A DNA stretch of 64,000 nt, from positions 6,849 through 70,848 of the forward strand of contig CAVRQQ010000033.1 of assembly GCA_963723355.1 (NCBI GenBank). The letters are read 5' to 3'. Below the pieces are notes generated by a model that did not search any database, was not told the origin of the DNA, and was given only the letters and a program-made list of their open reading frames with translations. This document shows positions 35,462 through 46,077 of this stretch, one piece after another (positions within the stretch are counted from its first letter, which is position 1; the number at the start of each line of letters is the position of its first letter). A program made the translations under genes and the position numbers. The DNA comes from JAFDBW01 sp963723355. Its GTDB lineage: Bacteria > Desulfobacterota > Desulfuromonadia > Desulfuromonadales > BM103.

Positions 35462-37475
35462 GATGATAATAGCAGTTTGAGTCGTTTCAATAAGTTGCAG
35501 AATCTGTCTGGCCTGCAGGTTTGCAATGTGTTGGCAGTCAGTGCCCAGGGCTTTGGCCAGCTGCGGCATGAAGCTTCGCTGCAGATGACCAGGCATGGTA
35601 TCGATGACCAGGGCCGGCACCATCTCCTGCCCCAGCTGTCGGGCGAAATCAAGCGCTTCTTGCGCCGGATCGGCACCGGGGTGCAGCGGCATTGTCGCTT
35701 CACCGTCCGAAATCAGGACCAGCAACGGTTCCACCGCCGGGTCTTTACGTTTTGCCTGGGCGATCACCTGCCCGGCTTTTCTCAATCCTGCCGCCAGAGG
35801 GGTTGCGCCGCCGACCGGCAGACGATCCAATTGCTGCCTGATGCGCATGACGCTGTCGGTGGGCGGCACGACAAGCTGGGCGTGGCGATCGCGAAAGGTG
35901 ATCAGGCAGACCTGCTCACGGTTCAGGTAGGCTCGTGCGGCAAGTGCCGCGATCGCACCGAGGGCCGCGGACATGCGCGTCATGGGGCCGTCCCCCATGG
36001 AGTCCGAAGTGTCGATGGCAAAGACCACCAGCCGACGAGGTTTCTGGCTACGCAGCTGCAAATGCAGGTCCGCTGAAGTCAGGGCTGCCTTTGCCCGGGT
36101 TCCCTTGAAAGGGCCAGACGCGTGATGCAGGCATTGACGGTTCTGCCTACATCAATCGGTGTCAGTTTCCTCCCGGGTTGCCATGCGCGACTCCCGGTGC
36201 GTCTGCCGTGAGTTGCCGATCCGGATGCGCCGGGTGTCGGCGCGCTTCTGCGTTGCTTTACAGGGATGTTCGCCAGGTCAATGCTGTTTATGTCGAACGA
36301 CTGATCGGCGCAGAAGAAGCGGTCGTCAATTTTTTTTTTAGGAAAGTAAACAACGAGCTCCCCGCAGCGGCAGAACCGGGAAAGTCCTGATCGTCCAGCA
36401 GGTAAATCTCATCATGCTCCTGTCCTGGATGCGGGTTTGAAAGCGCTCTCTGCATCGTCTCGGGGTTCAGCTCAGCGAGTTGCCTGTACACGTCTTCCCG
36501 GGACAAAACCGTTGAACCGGGGATGCGATGTGCCAGGGCGAATCCGGCAACTTCAATCAGGTCGGAGATGTCGACGCTGTCGCGGTCGAGGAGGGCGGCA
36601 AGTGCTCTTGCCGATCGGACCAGGGCCAGCTCTGCCCGGTGTCCCTGGACCCTGGCGGCGGTTGCGATGGCTACCGCGCGGTCAACAATCTCGGCAGGAA
36701 TGGCAACCTCGTTGAGACGTTGCCTGGCCTGCAGGACCTGCTGCCTGAGCGCTTCGTCGCTAGCGGTGAAATCACTTGTAAATCTGTTCGGGTCCTGGTC
36801 GAAAGCGAGCCGGTGTAAAACGATCTCGCGTCTTAAGGAAATATCATCGACTCCGGCGATCGTCACGCAAAGCCCGAACCGGTCGAGAAACTGCGGGCGC
36901 AGCTCGCCTTCCTCCGGATTCATGGTGCCGATCAGGATAAAACGTGATGCATGGTTGTACTGAATTCCCTCACGCTCGACGAGGTTCTGGCCGGAGACCG
37001 CGGTGTCGAGCAGCAGATCGACCAGGTGGTCAGGCAGAAGATTGACTTCGTCAACATACAGGATGCCACGATGGACGGCAGCGAACAAGCCCGGCTCAAA
37101 CTGGCGTTTGCCGCTCTTCAGGGTGTTTTCCAGGTGCAGTGTACCGACCAGGCGGTCCTCGGTCGTGGAGAGGGGCAGGTCGACAAATGGCGTTGCGATC
37201 ATCTCGCGGGGCAAGCTCGCACCGGAGGCACGTTGAGCACGACATTCCCAGTGCAACGCGTCCGGTTGATCCGGGTCGCAGTGGAAGGGACAGCCTGCGA
37301 CGACCGTTATTGATGGCAGCAGGGCGGCCATGGCACGGGCGGCAGTCGATTTGGCCGTGCCTTTTTGCCCACGGACCAGCACGCCGCCGATGGCCGGATC
37401 GACTGCGCTGATCAGGAGGGCGGTTTGCATCGCCTCCTGGCCGAGAATTGCAGAGAATGGAAAACTTTCAGCCAT
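35458..37475 (-). CDS. Magnesium-chelatase-like AAA+ and VWA fusion (ChlI/ChlD type), several frameshifts
   Basis: One gene of about 670 residues in four frames. The AAA+ part (ATG at 37475) has Walker A RGQKGTAKST, Walker B ILYVDEVNLL and sensor GTMNPEEGELRPQFLDRFGL. A shift at the ten-T run 36330-36339 leads to a linker with RRSAPTPGASGSATHGRRTG and LTPIDVGRTVNAC. A shift near 36130 leads to KAALTSADLHLQLRSQKPRR and the VWA domain with the MIDAS motif DTSDSMG and SDGEATMP. A last shift near 35480 gives a stop at 35458 overlapping the Nudix start. Fused ChlI-ChlD proteins occur in Deltaproteobacteria and act as motor components for metal insertion or protein remodelling. No tetrapyrrole genes are nearby. 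Confidence 0.82.
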
Positions 37476-37549
37476 GGGAACAGAATAACCTTGTATGAAG
37501 TTATGGCTCTATCATCTCAAGATTTTTACATCGGAGTCAAACAACGAGA

Positions 37550-39370
37550 TCAGTCTGATGAGTAGTGTTCCTTCTTCTTTTCCAGTTCTGTTGCGTAGCA
37601 GGCCAGCACTGAACGGCGGGTCAGCATGTAGAGAACCTTGTGCGGGTCTTCTTCATCAACCACCGGGATCTCCTCCAGACCGCGGCTGGAAAGCTTGCGC
37701 ATCACCTCTGTCAGCGATTCGTCCGGGGTCGTCGTAATGACCCGTGATACGGCAAGGTCCCTGGCAAGGACCAGGCTGGGAGGCAGGTCCTCGGCGAGTA
37801 TGCGCCGGATGTCGTTGACCGAGAAGATTGCTGTCATCCGCAGCTCGTCGTCAACCACCGGGTAGTAGGCTCCCTCGGCGTTAGCAATCAACTCGAGGAT
37901 CTCCGGCAAGGGCAGACCTTCGGCAATCAGCGTTGGCTTTCGACCATGTTCGCGCAGGTCATCAACACGTTTGCCTTCCAGGACGTCAACGATGAATTCG
38001 CCCAGATGCACCGGTGAGTCAATGCGACTTTTAACCTGTTTCTGGTAGATCGAGTTGCGTGGAAAGACGATCATGGCGACGGTGCAGACCAGCATCAGGG
38101 GGGCCAACAGGCCGTAGTTCCCGGTCAGTTCGCTGACCATGATCAGGGTGGCGATCGGTGTGTTGGAAACGCCGGCGAAGAAACCGGCCATGCCGATCAG
38201 GACATAGGCCCGCGGGTCGTGAACCATGGCCGGGAAGAGCAGCTCGGCAGAGGCGCCGAAGGCGCCACCGAGCATCGCACCGATCACCAGGCTCGGGGCA
38301 AACACGCCGCCGGAGCCGCCGGAAGAAATGGTCAGGCTGGTGGCAACGATTTTGGCCAGGGCCACCACCAGCATCACCCACAGGGCGACCTTGCCGTACA
38401 GCGCCGCCTGCACCATGCCGTAGCCTGAACCCAGAACCTGGGGGACCACCATGGCCAGCAGGCCGAGCAGGAACCCGCCGACGGCCGGTTTCAGCATGAT
38501 CGGGAAATCCCACTGCTTGAAGAGTTTCTGGGTCCCGTAGAAGCACTTGACGTAGAGCCTGCCGAGTGCGGCACAGGCAATGCCGAGCAGCAGGAACAAT
38601 ATCAGCTCCCGCGGGTGTTCAAAGCTGAAGTAAGGTGTTGCCAGCAGCGGCTTCCAGCCGGTGGTGGCACCGAACAGGGAAAAAGCCGTGATCGATGAAA
38701 TAATCGCCGGGATCAGCCCCTCGTGTTCGAACTCCGGGTTCTTGTAAAGGACCTCGACGGCAAACAACGCTCCGCCCAGGGGGGCGCGGAACGTGGCGCC
38801 AATTCCTCCCGCCATGCCGGCGAGAAGCAGAATCCGCCGGTCGGTGGAAGTCAGTTTCAGCTTGCTGGCGATAAACGAGCCGAAGCCTGCTCCGATCTGG
38901 GCGATCGGTCCCTCGCGCCCGGCAGAGCCACCGGTTCCGATCGTGGCGATCGATGCGAGGCCCTTGATGATCGGCACCCGCCCCCTGATGATGCCGCCCT
39001 TGTTATGGAAGGCGTCGATCGCCGCATCCGTGCCGTGGCCTTCAGCTTCCGGGGCAAACTTGAACACCAGGAAACCGGAAATCAGGCCACCGATGACCGG
39101 GACCAGGAACAGAAACCAGCGGTAGTCCATGGCCAGGTTGTCGATCATCCCGTCGCCGATCGCCAGAATGGCTTCTGCTCCTTCGCCAGGCGGGTGGTAG
39201 CCGGCCATTTTGAAAAGGAACAAATGTTCAATGCTGTTGGTGGCGAAATAGAAGAGGACCGCCGCGCTGCCGGTCACCAGGCCGACAACGACACTGAGGA
39301 TCACCGGGCGCGTCAACATCCGCCAGTCGAGTTTTTTCAGGTTATCGAAGAGGTGATTTAGATCGGCCAC
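37550..39370 (-). CDS. ClC-family chloride channel/transporter with CBS domains
   Basis: An intact 606-residue membrane protein. It has the ClC signatures GTGGSAGREGPIAQIGAGFG (with the gating glutamate in GREGP), SSGGSGGVFAPSLVIG and GMAGFFAGVSNTPIA, over about ten hydrophobic helices, then two C-terminal CBS domains from about residue 455 (LIAEGLPLPEILELIANAEG and RDLAVSRVITTTPDES). The missing extracellular proton-glutamate context cannot be judged by eye, so channel and antiporter both remain possible. It lies 74 bases upstream of the chelatase gene on the same strand. Confidence 0.93.
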   Translation of the reverse strand: MADLNHLFDNLKKLDWRMLTRPVILSVVVGLVTGSAAVLFYFATNSIEHLFLFKMAGYHPPGEGAEAILAIGDGMIDNLAMDYRWFLFLVPVIGGLISGFLVFKFAPEAEGHGTDAAIDAFHNKGGIIRGRVPIIKGLASIATIGTGGSAGREGPIAQIGAGFGSFIASKLKLTSTDRRILLLAGMAGGIGATFRAPLGGALFAVEVLYKNPEFEHEGLIPAIISSITAFSLFGATTGWKPLLATPYFSFEHPRELILFLLLGIACAALGRLYVKCFYGTQKLFKQWDFPIMLKPAVGGFLLGLLAMVVPQVLGSGYGMVQAALYGKVALWVMLVVALAKIVATSLTISSGGSGGVFAPSLVIGAMLGGAFGASAELLFPAMVHDPRAYVLIGMAGFFAGVSNTPIATLIMVSELTGNYGLLAPLMLVCTVAMIVFPRNSIYQKQVKSRIDSPVHLGEFIVDVLEGKRVDDLREHGRKPTLIAEGLPLPEILELIANAEGAYYPVVDDELRMTAIFSVNDIRRILAEDLPPSLVLARDLAVSRVITTTPDESLTEVMRKLSSRGLEEIPVVDEEDPHKVLYMLTRRSVLACYATELEKKKEHYSSD

Positions 39371-39392
39371 GGTTGATGAACTTTAAGTTGCC

Positions 39393-39767
39393 TTAGTCAT
39401 ATGGGTAAACAAAATGCTGCGCGAGCGTCACAAAAACAGACTTGCGGGGCTGCCCGTTGACGGCTCTGCTGATATGGCCGCGCCCGGTGGTGTCTTCGAC
39501 CAGCAGAATGTCGCCGCTATGAAAGGTCCGTCTGGTTCCGGTGCTGACCTCGATTTCAACACTGCCCTGAAGCATCAGAACGAACTGGCGACATGGGGCA
39601 TTGTGCCAGGTATAGTTATAGTCGCCGTCTGTTTCACGGAAGATAATGCCTTTCACCGGAAACAGCTCGGAAAGAGCGCCGATTTCACCTGCATCCTGGA
39701 GTGGGATGTCCAGCTCCGCAAAGCGGGATTCTCCATCTTTGTCGGCGTAGATACGGGTCACTTTCAT
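39393..39767 (-). CDS. Cupin-fold protein
   Basis: A 124-residue single-domain protein with a cupin core: YTWHNAPCRQFVLMLQGSVE, then SGDILLVEDTTGRGHIS. The H in NAP context and the GDI/H pair resemble metal-site motifs of small cupins, though the first motif lacks the second histidine. The substrate is unknown. It ends 22 bases before the ClC start on the same strand. Confidence 0.8.
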   Translation of the reverse strand: MKVTRIYADKDGESRFAELDIPLQDAGEIGALSELFPVKGIIFRETDGDYNYTWHNAPCRQFVLMLQGSVEIEVSTGTRRTFHSGDILLVEDTTGRGHISRAVNGQPRKSVFVTLAQHFVYPYD

Positions 39768-39779
39768 TTGCAGAGCCAG

Positions 39780-40088
39780 TCAGTAGTTGGACTGCCTGAG
39801 TATCTTTGTCCTGGTCTCCGTTAACCATTTATCGTTGGCCAGCTTAACTTGCTTGAGGAAGCCGTAGGAAATCATGACGCTGCTCGTCGTATCTTTCATG
39901 AAGGAACAGACAAAGAAATTCGAATAATCGATTTTCTTCCAGAGCCTTTCCTGCTGTTCTTCGTTCAACGCATAACCGATTTGCAATTCCTCGAGCAGAA
40001 AGGCTTTGTGGTCCTCTCTTGTCGGTATTGTATAATTGAGATAGACCACCCCGGCAATCAGGGCGAAAATGATAATTCGTGTGACCAT
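39780..40088 (-). CDS. Small single-pass membrane or exported protein of unknown function
   Basis: A 102-residue protein starting MVTRIIIFALIAGVVYLNYT, which is an N-terminal helix that may stay as an anchor. The rest is hydrophilic (EDHKAFLLEELQIGYALNEE, then SNFFVCSFMKDTTSSVMISY). The second half resembles small proteins such as DUF4359, with conserved S-x-F-x-x-C and a FLxQ end, but I am not certain. It precedes the cupin gene by 12 bases. Confidence 0.6.
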   Translation of the reverse strand: MVTRIIIFALIAGVVYLNYTIPTREDHKAFLLEELQIGYALNEEQQERLWKKIDYSNFFVCSFMKDTTSSVMISYGFLKQVKLANDKWLTETRTKILRQSNY

Positions 40089-40223
40089 GATGAATGGTTT
40101 TCCTCCTCCTTGCGATTAATTCGGCTCAGAATAGCGTAAAAAGGCAATGATGAACAGGGTTTCCGTCATTTCTTCTGTAAGATGTCGGGTTCAACCTCAG
40201 AAAATCACGAAAGTGGGATCGTC

Positions 40224-41648
40224 ATGGACAAACCTTTGCTGACTGACCTATATGAACTGACCATGCTGGCTGGTTACCAGCGCGAAGCGATGCTCGAGGA
40301 ACCCGCGGCCTTCGAACTGTTTTTCCGCGAGACCCCCTATCAGGGGGGGTATGCGGTGTTTGCCGGGCTGCAGCCGGCCCTGGAGTATCTTTCCGGACTG
40401 GCCTTTACCGGAGAGGATCTTCATTTCCTGGCCTCGCTTGGCCTGTTTGACGATTCCTTCCTCGAGTTTTTGAAGTTGTTCCGGTTCCGTGGCAAGGTGA
40501 CTGCTCCCCGGGAAGGAGAGATCGTTTTTCCGGGTGAGCCGCTGCTGACCGTAGAGGGGACTTTGGCCGAAACCCAGTTCGTCGAAACCATGCTGCTCAA
40601 CATCATCAATTTCCAGACTCTGGTAGCAACCAAGGCGGCCCGGCTGACTCATGCTGCGGGCGGGAGTCAGGTCATCGAGTTCGGCCTGCGGCGTGCCCAG
40701 GGCCCCGATGGTGCCATGAGTGTCGCCCGTGCCGCTGCCATCGGCGGCGTGCGTGCCACCAGTAACGTCCTCGCCGGGCGTGTGTTCGACCTGCCGGTGA
40801 GGGGGACTCACGCCCACAGCTGGGTCATGGCGTTCGCCGACGAGCTGAGTGCTTTCCGGGCCTACGCTGAGTCTTTTCCGGATCATTGCGTACTCCTGGT
40901 CGATACCTACGACACTCTCTCAAGCGGCTTGCCGAACAGCCTCGTGGTGGCCAGGGAATTGCGCGCCGCAGGGCATGAACTGATCGGCGTTCGGCTCGAT
41001 TCCGGCGACCTGGCCTACCTGAGCCGTCAGGCGCGCCGGATGTTCGATGACGCAGGCTTCCCTGACGTGAAAATCGTCGCATCGAACGAACTGGACGAAT
41101 ACGTCATCAATTCGATCCGCAGCGAAGAAGGCCTGATCGATATTTATGGGGTCGGGACACGCCTGGCGACCTGTGCCGGTCCCGGCGGCGGAGCCCTCGG
41201 CGGCGTATACAAGCTGGTTGAGTTCGCAGGCAAACCGCGCATGAAAGTGACCAGCGACCCGGTGAAAAGCACCTTGCCCGGTTGTAAACGATGGCTGCGG
41301 GCAAAAGATGGCAAGGGCCGGTTTATAATGGACGTACTGGACCTTGATGATGACAGGGACACGCCTTTTGCGGCAGGACAGGTTGCCTATGACCCGAGAC
41401 ATCCCCAGCGTTGCAAGACGGTTGCGGCGGAATGCCAGCTTGTCGATTGTTGTTCAGTGGTCATGGAGGGTGGCCAGGTTCTACAGCCTGCCCAGTCATT
41501 GATGGAGATGGCCGACTATTGCGAAGCTCAGCTGAAATGTTTGCCGGAAGGCAGTCTGCGCCTCATCAATCCGCATGTTTACAAGGTCGGCATCAGTAAA
41601 CGACTGCTCGACCTCAGGGAAAAACTGCAGCGAGAGCATTCCTGCTGA
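40224..41648 (+). CDS. pncB: Nicotinate phosphoribosyltransferase
   Basis: A 474-residue enzyme that joins nicotinate to PRPP, giving nicotinate mononucleotide. Features are LTDLYELTMLAGYQ at the N-terminus, QVIEFGLRRAQGPDGAMSVA near 165, RGTHAHSWVM near 208, and VDTYDTLSSGLPN. I use the ATG at 40224 (MDKPLLTD), which matches family starts, not the upstream one. It is convergent with the isochorismatase-family gene, with two bases between. Its product feeds nadD. Confidence 0.93.
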   Translation: MDKPLLTDLYELTMLAGYQREAMLEEPAAFELFFRETPYQGGYAVFAGLQPALEYLSGLAFTGEDLHFLASLGLFDDSFLEFLKLFRFRGKVTAPREGEIVFPGEPLLTVEGTLAETQFVETMLLNIINFQTLVATKAARLTHAAGGSQVIEFGLRRAQGPDGAMSVARAAAIGGVRATSNVLAGRVFDLPVRGTHAHSWVMAFADELSAFRAYAESFPDHCVLLVDTYDTLSSGLPNSLVVARELRAAGHELIGVRLDSGDLAYLSRQARRMFDDAGFPDVKIVASNELDEYVINSIRSEEGLIDIYGVGTRLATCAGPGGGALGGVYKLVEFAGKPRMKVTSDPVKSTLPGCKRWLRAKDGKGRFIMDVLDLDDDRDTPFAAGQVAYDPRHPQRCKTVAAECQLVDCCSVVMEGGQVLQPAQSLMEMADYCEAQLKCLPEGSLRLINPHVYKVGISKRLLDLREKLQREHSC

Positions 41649-41650
41649 GT

Positions 41651-42172
41651 TCACATGACCTTCACGCCAAGGACCTCGGACATCTGTTTCCTGGCAAAGG
41701 ACCCGTCCCCAGCATCCAGGTCCGCCACGCAGTCCGACGGTACAGTCACGTCGTAGCCGCGGATGACAGCGTCATATGCGGTGTAGAAGATACAGATGTT
41801 GGTCACGCACCCGGTCAGGGTGAGATGGTCTATGTTGCGGCTCTGCAGTAGCCCCTCCAGGCCGGTCTGGTGAAACGCCGAGTAGCTGGTCTTTTCGATA
41901 ATCGGATCCGTTTCAATCGGGGCCAGTTCATTGATGACTGCTGCTCCGTGGGTCCCGCGCACCGCGTGCGGCGGCCACCCCATGCGGGAGAACTCCGGGT
42001 CATCTTCGGTGTGCGAATCACAAACGTAGATGACCGGTCTGTTGCCCTTCCTGGCCTTGTCCACCTGCGTACGGATGTTGTCGATGATCGCGCGGGTCTC
42101 CGGTACTTCCAGCGGGGCCCCCGGTAAAACGAAATCGTTGAGCATGTCGATGATCAGCAGCGCGTCGTTCAT
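41651..42172 (-). CDS. Isochorismatase-family cysteine hydrolase (nicotinamidase-like)
   Basis: A 173-residue protein with the catalytic triad D9 (LLIIDMLNDFV), K94 (IIEKTSYSAF) and C127 (GCVTNICIFY), plus VCDSHTEDDPEF and WPPHAVRGT, where nicotinamidases bind metal and substrate. It would turn nicotinamide into nicotinate, the substrate of the convergent pncB neighbour. The family also has ureide and isochorismate hydrolases, so pncA is likely and not certain. Confidence 0.85.
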   Translation of the reverse strand: MNDALLIIDMLNDFVLPGAPLEVPETRAIIDNIRTQVDKARKGNRPVIYVCDSHTEDDPEFSRMGWPPHAVRGTHGAAVINELAPIETDPIIEKTSYSAFHQTGLEGLLQSRNIDHLTLTGCVTNICIFYTAYDAVIRGYDVTVPSDCVADLDAGDGSFARKQMSEVLGVKVM

Positions 42173-42193
42173 GTGGTCCTCTTCTCCGTCAAG

Positions 42194-45100
42194 TTATTGC
42201 ACCGAGGCGCCGAGTTCGACCCGGGCGCGGGTAGTTGTCTCCTTATCCGGAGCCGCTGTGATATCAGGCTCTTTGAGGAAAATCCTTGCCTTGGGCAACT
42301 GCCCTTCTTCGCTGAGGAAATTCTGCACGGCCAGAGCCCTTTCTCGGGCGAGTTTGCCGAGGACCTCCTCGTCGACCTCGGTGTTGGCGTAAATCAGCTT
42401 CTCCATCTCGCTTTCCGGAAGTTTTTTCGTCATGCCGATGAAATTCCTCGGTTTGGGGAAATCCTTTTCGCGGTAAACCTGCCAGAGGTAGTCGGCATAC
42501 TCCTCGGCGGATACCTTGACGTCGTCCTCCCTGAGCTCCTCGGGAATGGCCTCTTCTTCGACCAGGTCAAGATATTTGAGTCTTTTGATCTCCGTAGACA
42601 GTTGCTCCTTGCGGTAGCCCTCCGGGTCATTGTCTGGATCGACAAAACCGCTGACTTCAACATCCAAACCGGGCCGATCAAGCAGCGCCTGGGACATGCG
42701 CTGCAGTTTGTCCTGCTCTACCGGACTCAGACGAGCAGTGCCGTAATCGAAATGGATGCTGCTGAAATCCTCTTCACCGCCGCCAAGCATTGCGCCGAGC
42801 AGGGCGAAGGGCGAGGTGGCCGCTTTGACGAGCAGGTTCTTGATGATGGTCCAGACCACACCGGCGATACTGAACTGTGGGTCATCGAGATTGCCGTAAA
42901 CCGGGATATCGAGATGAATCTCGCCGTTTCTGTCCTTGAGCAGCGCGACGGCCAGCTTGACCGGCAGGCTGGTGGCCTGCTCGCTTTCCACGGACTGGCC
43001 AAAAGTGAACTGATCGAGAAACACCTCGTTGGTGGCTTTCAGCTGGTTGTCTTCGACCTTGTATTCCAGCGAAAGGTTCAATTTGCCTTTTTCGATCAGG
43101 TAACCGACGTAATTTCCCGAGTAAGGCGACATGGGGCTCAAGTCAATGTCGCGAAAACTTAACTTGAGGTCGAGGAACAGTTTTTCCGCAAGCGGGTTGA
43201 CAAAGCCGCTGACGCTCAAGGGAGACTGACCGCGCAGGCTGCCGCGCAGGTCAACCTCTGCACGGGCTGCGGGGTCGGAATCGAGTCCGCTGATGCGGCC
43301 TCCCAGTTCCCGCATGTCGGCATGGAATGTCCTGGGCAGGTTGCGGTCGGTAAAGTCGACCTGTCCTCCCTGCAGGGTGACCGTATCGATCCGAACGACC
43401 GGGCGAGGGGCCTCCGGTTCGGCTTCTTTCTCTGTCGCCGCCACCGTTGCAGAAGAGGCTCCTGCTGCGTCTCCTTCTTCGGCTGGTGAACTCTCTTTGC
43501 GGAACGCTTCAGCCAGGTTGAGGCGCGCCTCCTCGTCAATCAGGACCTTGGCAAAATAATCGCTGAGCGTGATCGACTCGATCGACAGCTCCATCGGGGC
43601 CGTCTGGCCGTTGATCCTGGCGAGTTGCAGACTGTCCCACTTGAGCAGGTCTTCGCGGTGGACGCCGTCCAGCAGGTGGAAGCGACTGATGCCAAGATTG
43701 CCACTGAAGCGGACGTTATGACCTTCTTGCTCCGGGGCGATCGACACCTGTGTGGTGAGATTCAGCGTGCCGTTCTGCAGCACCAGGTTTGCCTGCTCGC
43801 TGACATACGGGGCAAAGGTGTTCAGCGCGATGTTCTTCAGCTGGCCTTTCATCTTCAGCGACTGGTCTGCCAGGGAGGCCGTGCCGTCCAGTTGGACCTG
43901 GCCTTTGCGACCGAATCGCGTCGAAAACTCGAAAGGGCTCTGAACTTTCTCCGGCGCAGCCAGGTTGCGGAATGTCAGGTTGAACTCCCGTGCCTGCAGG
44001 TTTACAGAGGTTTCAGGCATGTCGTCACGGACATCGAATTGCCAGTTGACAAGCGCCAGCTCACCGATTTGGTAACTGAACTCCTGTGCCTTCATCCTTT
44101 GACGCGGGCGGCGGAGCGTTCTCCGGGGCCTCGGTCAATTTGGCCAGGACCGGGAAGTTGTCTGGAGAGCAGGGACCAGTGTCCTGCGTCGCTCCGGGAG
44201 AAATTTACCCGCCCGTCTTTGGCCACGTAGGATGCAAGCTCGAGCCGGTTTTCCGCCATGTCAAAAGAGAGTCCGGTCAATTCCAGCAGGGCGATGCCCA
44301 GGCCTTCGGTCTTGTTGAAGGCCATGTATGCATCTTCCCATGCAAGATGGCCCTGACTGACCAGAAGCGGTTGCTGAGGGTTGATATCCAGCCTGGCGCT
44401 AACCGACATGCTGCCACCGAGGGGCACGCTGTAAGCGTCCTGGTAGTAGGGAGCGTAGACGGCAGTTTTCAGATCTTTTACTTCGGTCTGCAGCTGAAGC
44501 GTAAACGGCTTGAGCAGGAAGTCGCCATGAGCCGTGATGTTTTCTTCATGCTTGGTTGCCAGTGAGAGCTTGAACGGGATTGCTTCGCTTGTATCCAGGG
44601 CAAACTTTTGCAAGTCGATATTAATCTCCTGGGCGGTGGTCGCAAAACCTCCGGCAGGGACATCGTCTTTGAAGTGGACCACGCCGTCACGGAGTCTGAA
44701 GTCGTCTATCAGCAGCCTGAGAGGTTGATCGGGTTCCTGTTCTTCGCTCTCCGGTGCGGGCTCTGTCTCCGGGCTGGCCGGTTGATCGCTGTCCATTGCC
44801 ATTCGACTGTGGTTCCAGACCCCTTGCCGGTCACGATTCAAGTGAGACTTCCAGGTTGTACACGTGCAAGGCGCTGAGGTGGATATCCTTGGCCAGCGGG
44901 CGGGTCGGTGCGATATCCACTTGCATCAGCGGCAGGAAAAACAGCCTTTCGTTCTGGCGGTCGCGGATATCGAGTGAGGTCAGGTCGATGTGGCCGCTGA
45001 AGTTCCAGCTCCGGTCCGGCGTCGGCCGTGAGGCGGTAGAGGAGTTCCAGGTCGAAACTGAGGCGCCCGTTACGCAACTGGACCGGCAGTTCCATCGGCA

Positions 45101-45807
45101 CATAGCCGAGGTAGAAGGGCAGGTCGATGTTGTCCAGGGACAAGGTTGAGTTGCATTTCCCGGGCCTCGGTGAATGGCTTGAGTTCTCCTTTAACGTCGA
45201 CGGGTGCGTCATTGACAATTGCATGCAACATCGGCTGCACAGGGTTGTCGACCATGTAGGGGAGGTTGCCGATGGCTGGCAGGGCCAGGGTCAGGTCATG
45301 GATCGAATGACGGACCTGTTCGTCGAGGCTGCTGTCGACCAGCTCAACCGTGCCGTTACGAATCGTCAGGTTGTTGATCGAGAAACGAGCCGGCTCCCCT
45401 GCAGGTTCAGGATCGACAGGTTCGTCTGCTTTTGGAATCAGACTACTGAAATTGAACCGGTTTTCAGCCAGACGCTCAAGGTGTACATAGGGTGTATCGA
45501 GTTGCAGCTCGTCGATAACCGGTGCCATGTAATAAAGGGACTTCAGGCTCAGCGAGAGGGTCAGCTTTTGCCAGGTGATGAAGGGTGTTTCAGGGTCGGC
45601 CTCGCTGAGGGACAGGTCACCGATCGAAACGGTCAAACCGATCGGGTTGATGCTCATCGAGCCGATGCTCAAGGTGCGGCCCGTTTCCTCGGCAACAAGG
45701 CTTTGTGCCTTATCGACAATAATTCCGGGAAGGATCAGGCTGACAAAACCAAAAAGCAGGACGACGAACAATACACAGGCATAAAGCAGGCGCTTCCAGG
45801 TAAACAT
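42194..45807 (-). CDS. DUF748/AsmA-like envelope protein with OmpA-like C-terminus, multiple frameshifts
   Basis: A protein of about 1,200 residues spread over at least four pieces: 45807 to about 45140; about 45140 to 45030; 45030 to 44838; 44838 to 44140; and 44095 to 42194. It begins with one helix (LLYACVLFVVLLFGFVSLIL) and repeated AsmA-type beta segments (SIGSMSINPIGLTVSIGDLS, TIRNGTVELVDSSL, DTVTLQGGQVDFTDRNLP). The DUF748 core (SPYSGNYVGYLIEKGKLNLS) precedes an OmpA-like tail with EVSGFVDPDNDPEGYRKE. The span equals a multiple of three plus two, which fits five single insertions. AsmA-like proteins carry lipids or help outer-membrane biogenesis. It diverges from the TetR operon. Confidence 0.85.
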
Positions 45808-45927
45808 ATTCGAGCATCCTTGAGAAGAAATGTTATCTAAAGGCTAGCACGGATATCAGCGGACGCAAGATGTGAAGATCTATGAAATTACTCGCACTCT
45901 GCAGGAGATGATGACGCAGGCGCCCAG

Positions 45928-45960
45928 TGAACAAGTTCATCTCTTTGAACGATTCGTTCA
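45928..45960. promoter_or_regulatory. Two TGAAC-GTTCA palindromes in the divergent control region
   Basis: TGAAC-AA-GTTCA (45928-45939) and TGAACGA-T-TCGTTCA (45946-45960) share half-sites. They lie between the divergent DUF748 and TetR genes. Such sites are typical TetR-family operators. Confidence 0.6.
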
Positions 45961-46001
45961 TGTTCAGTGGCTGCCTGGATGTGTACGTTGGAAGAAACCC
46001 C

Positions 46002-46031
46002 TTGACATAATTAAAACAGATGTTTTAATCA
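46002..46031 (+). promoter_or_regulatory. Promoter of the TetR-efflux operon with an overlapping operator
   Basis: TTGACA (46002-46007) is a consensus -35, with TTAATC or TAATCA as -10 after 17-18 bases. The spacer holds the inverted repeat TTAAAAC-AGAT-GTTTTAA (46011-46028), so a repressor bound there would block RNA polymerase. The TetR start follows at 46078. Confidence 0.7.
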
Positions 46032-46077
46032 TACGTATGAACATTAACCTTTCCTACGTTGGAGGCACTGTCAGCTG

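Noticed and set aside
34844..36061. A true VWA-Nudix fusion protein, as the frame reads
   Set aside because: The neighbouring frame ends the VWA protein with a stop that overlaps a good Nudix start as ATGA, and this gene has other clear indels. A missed indel is simpler than a novel fusion.
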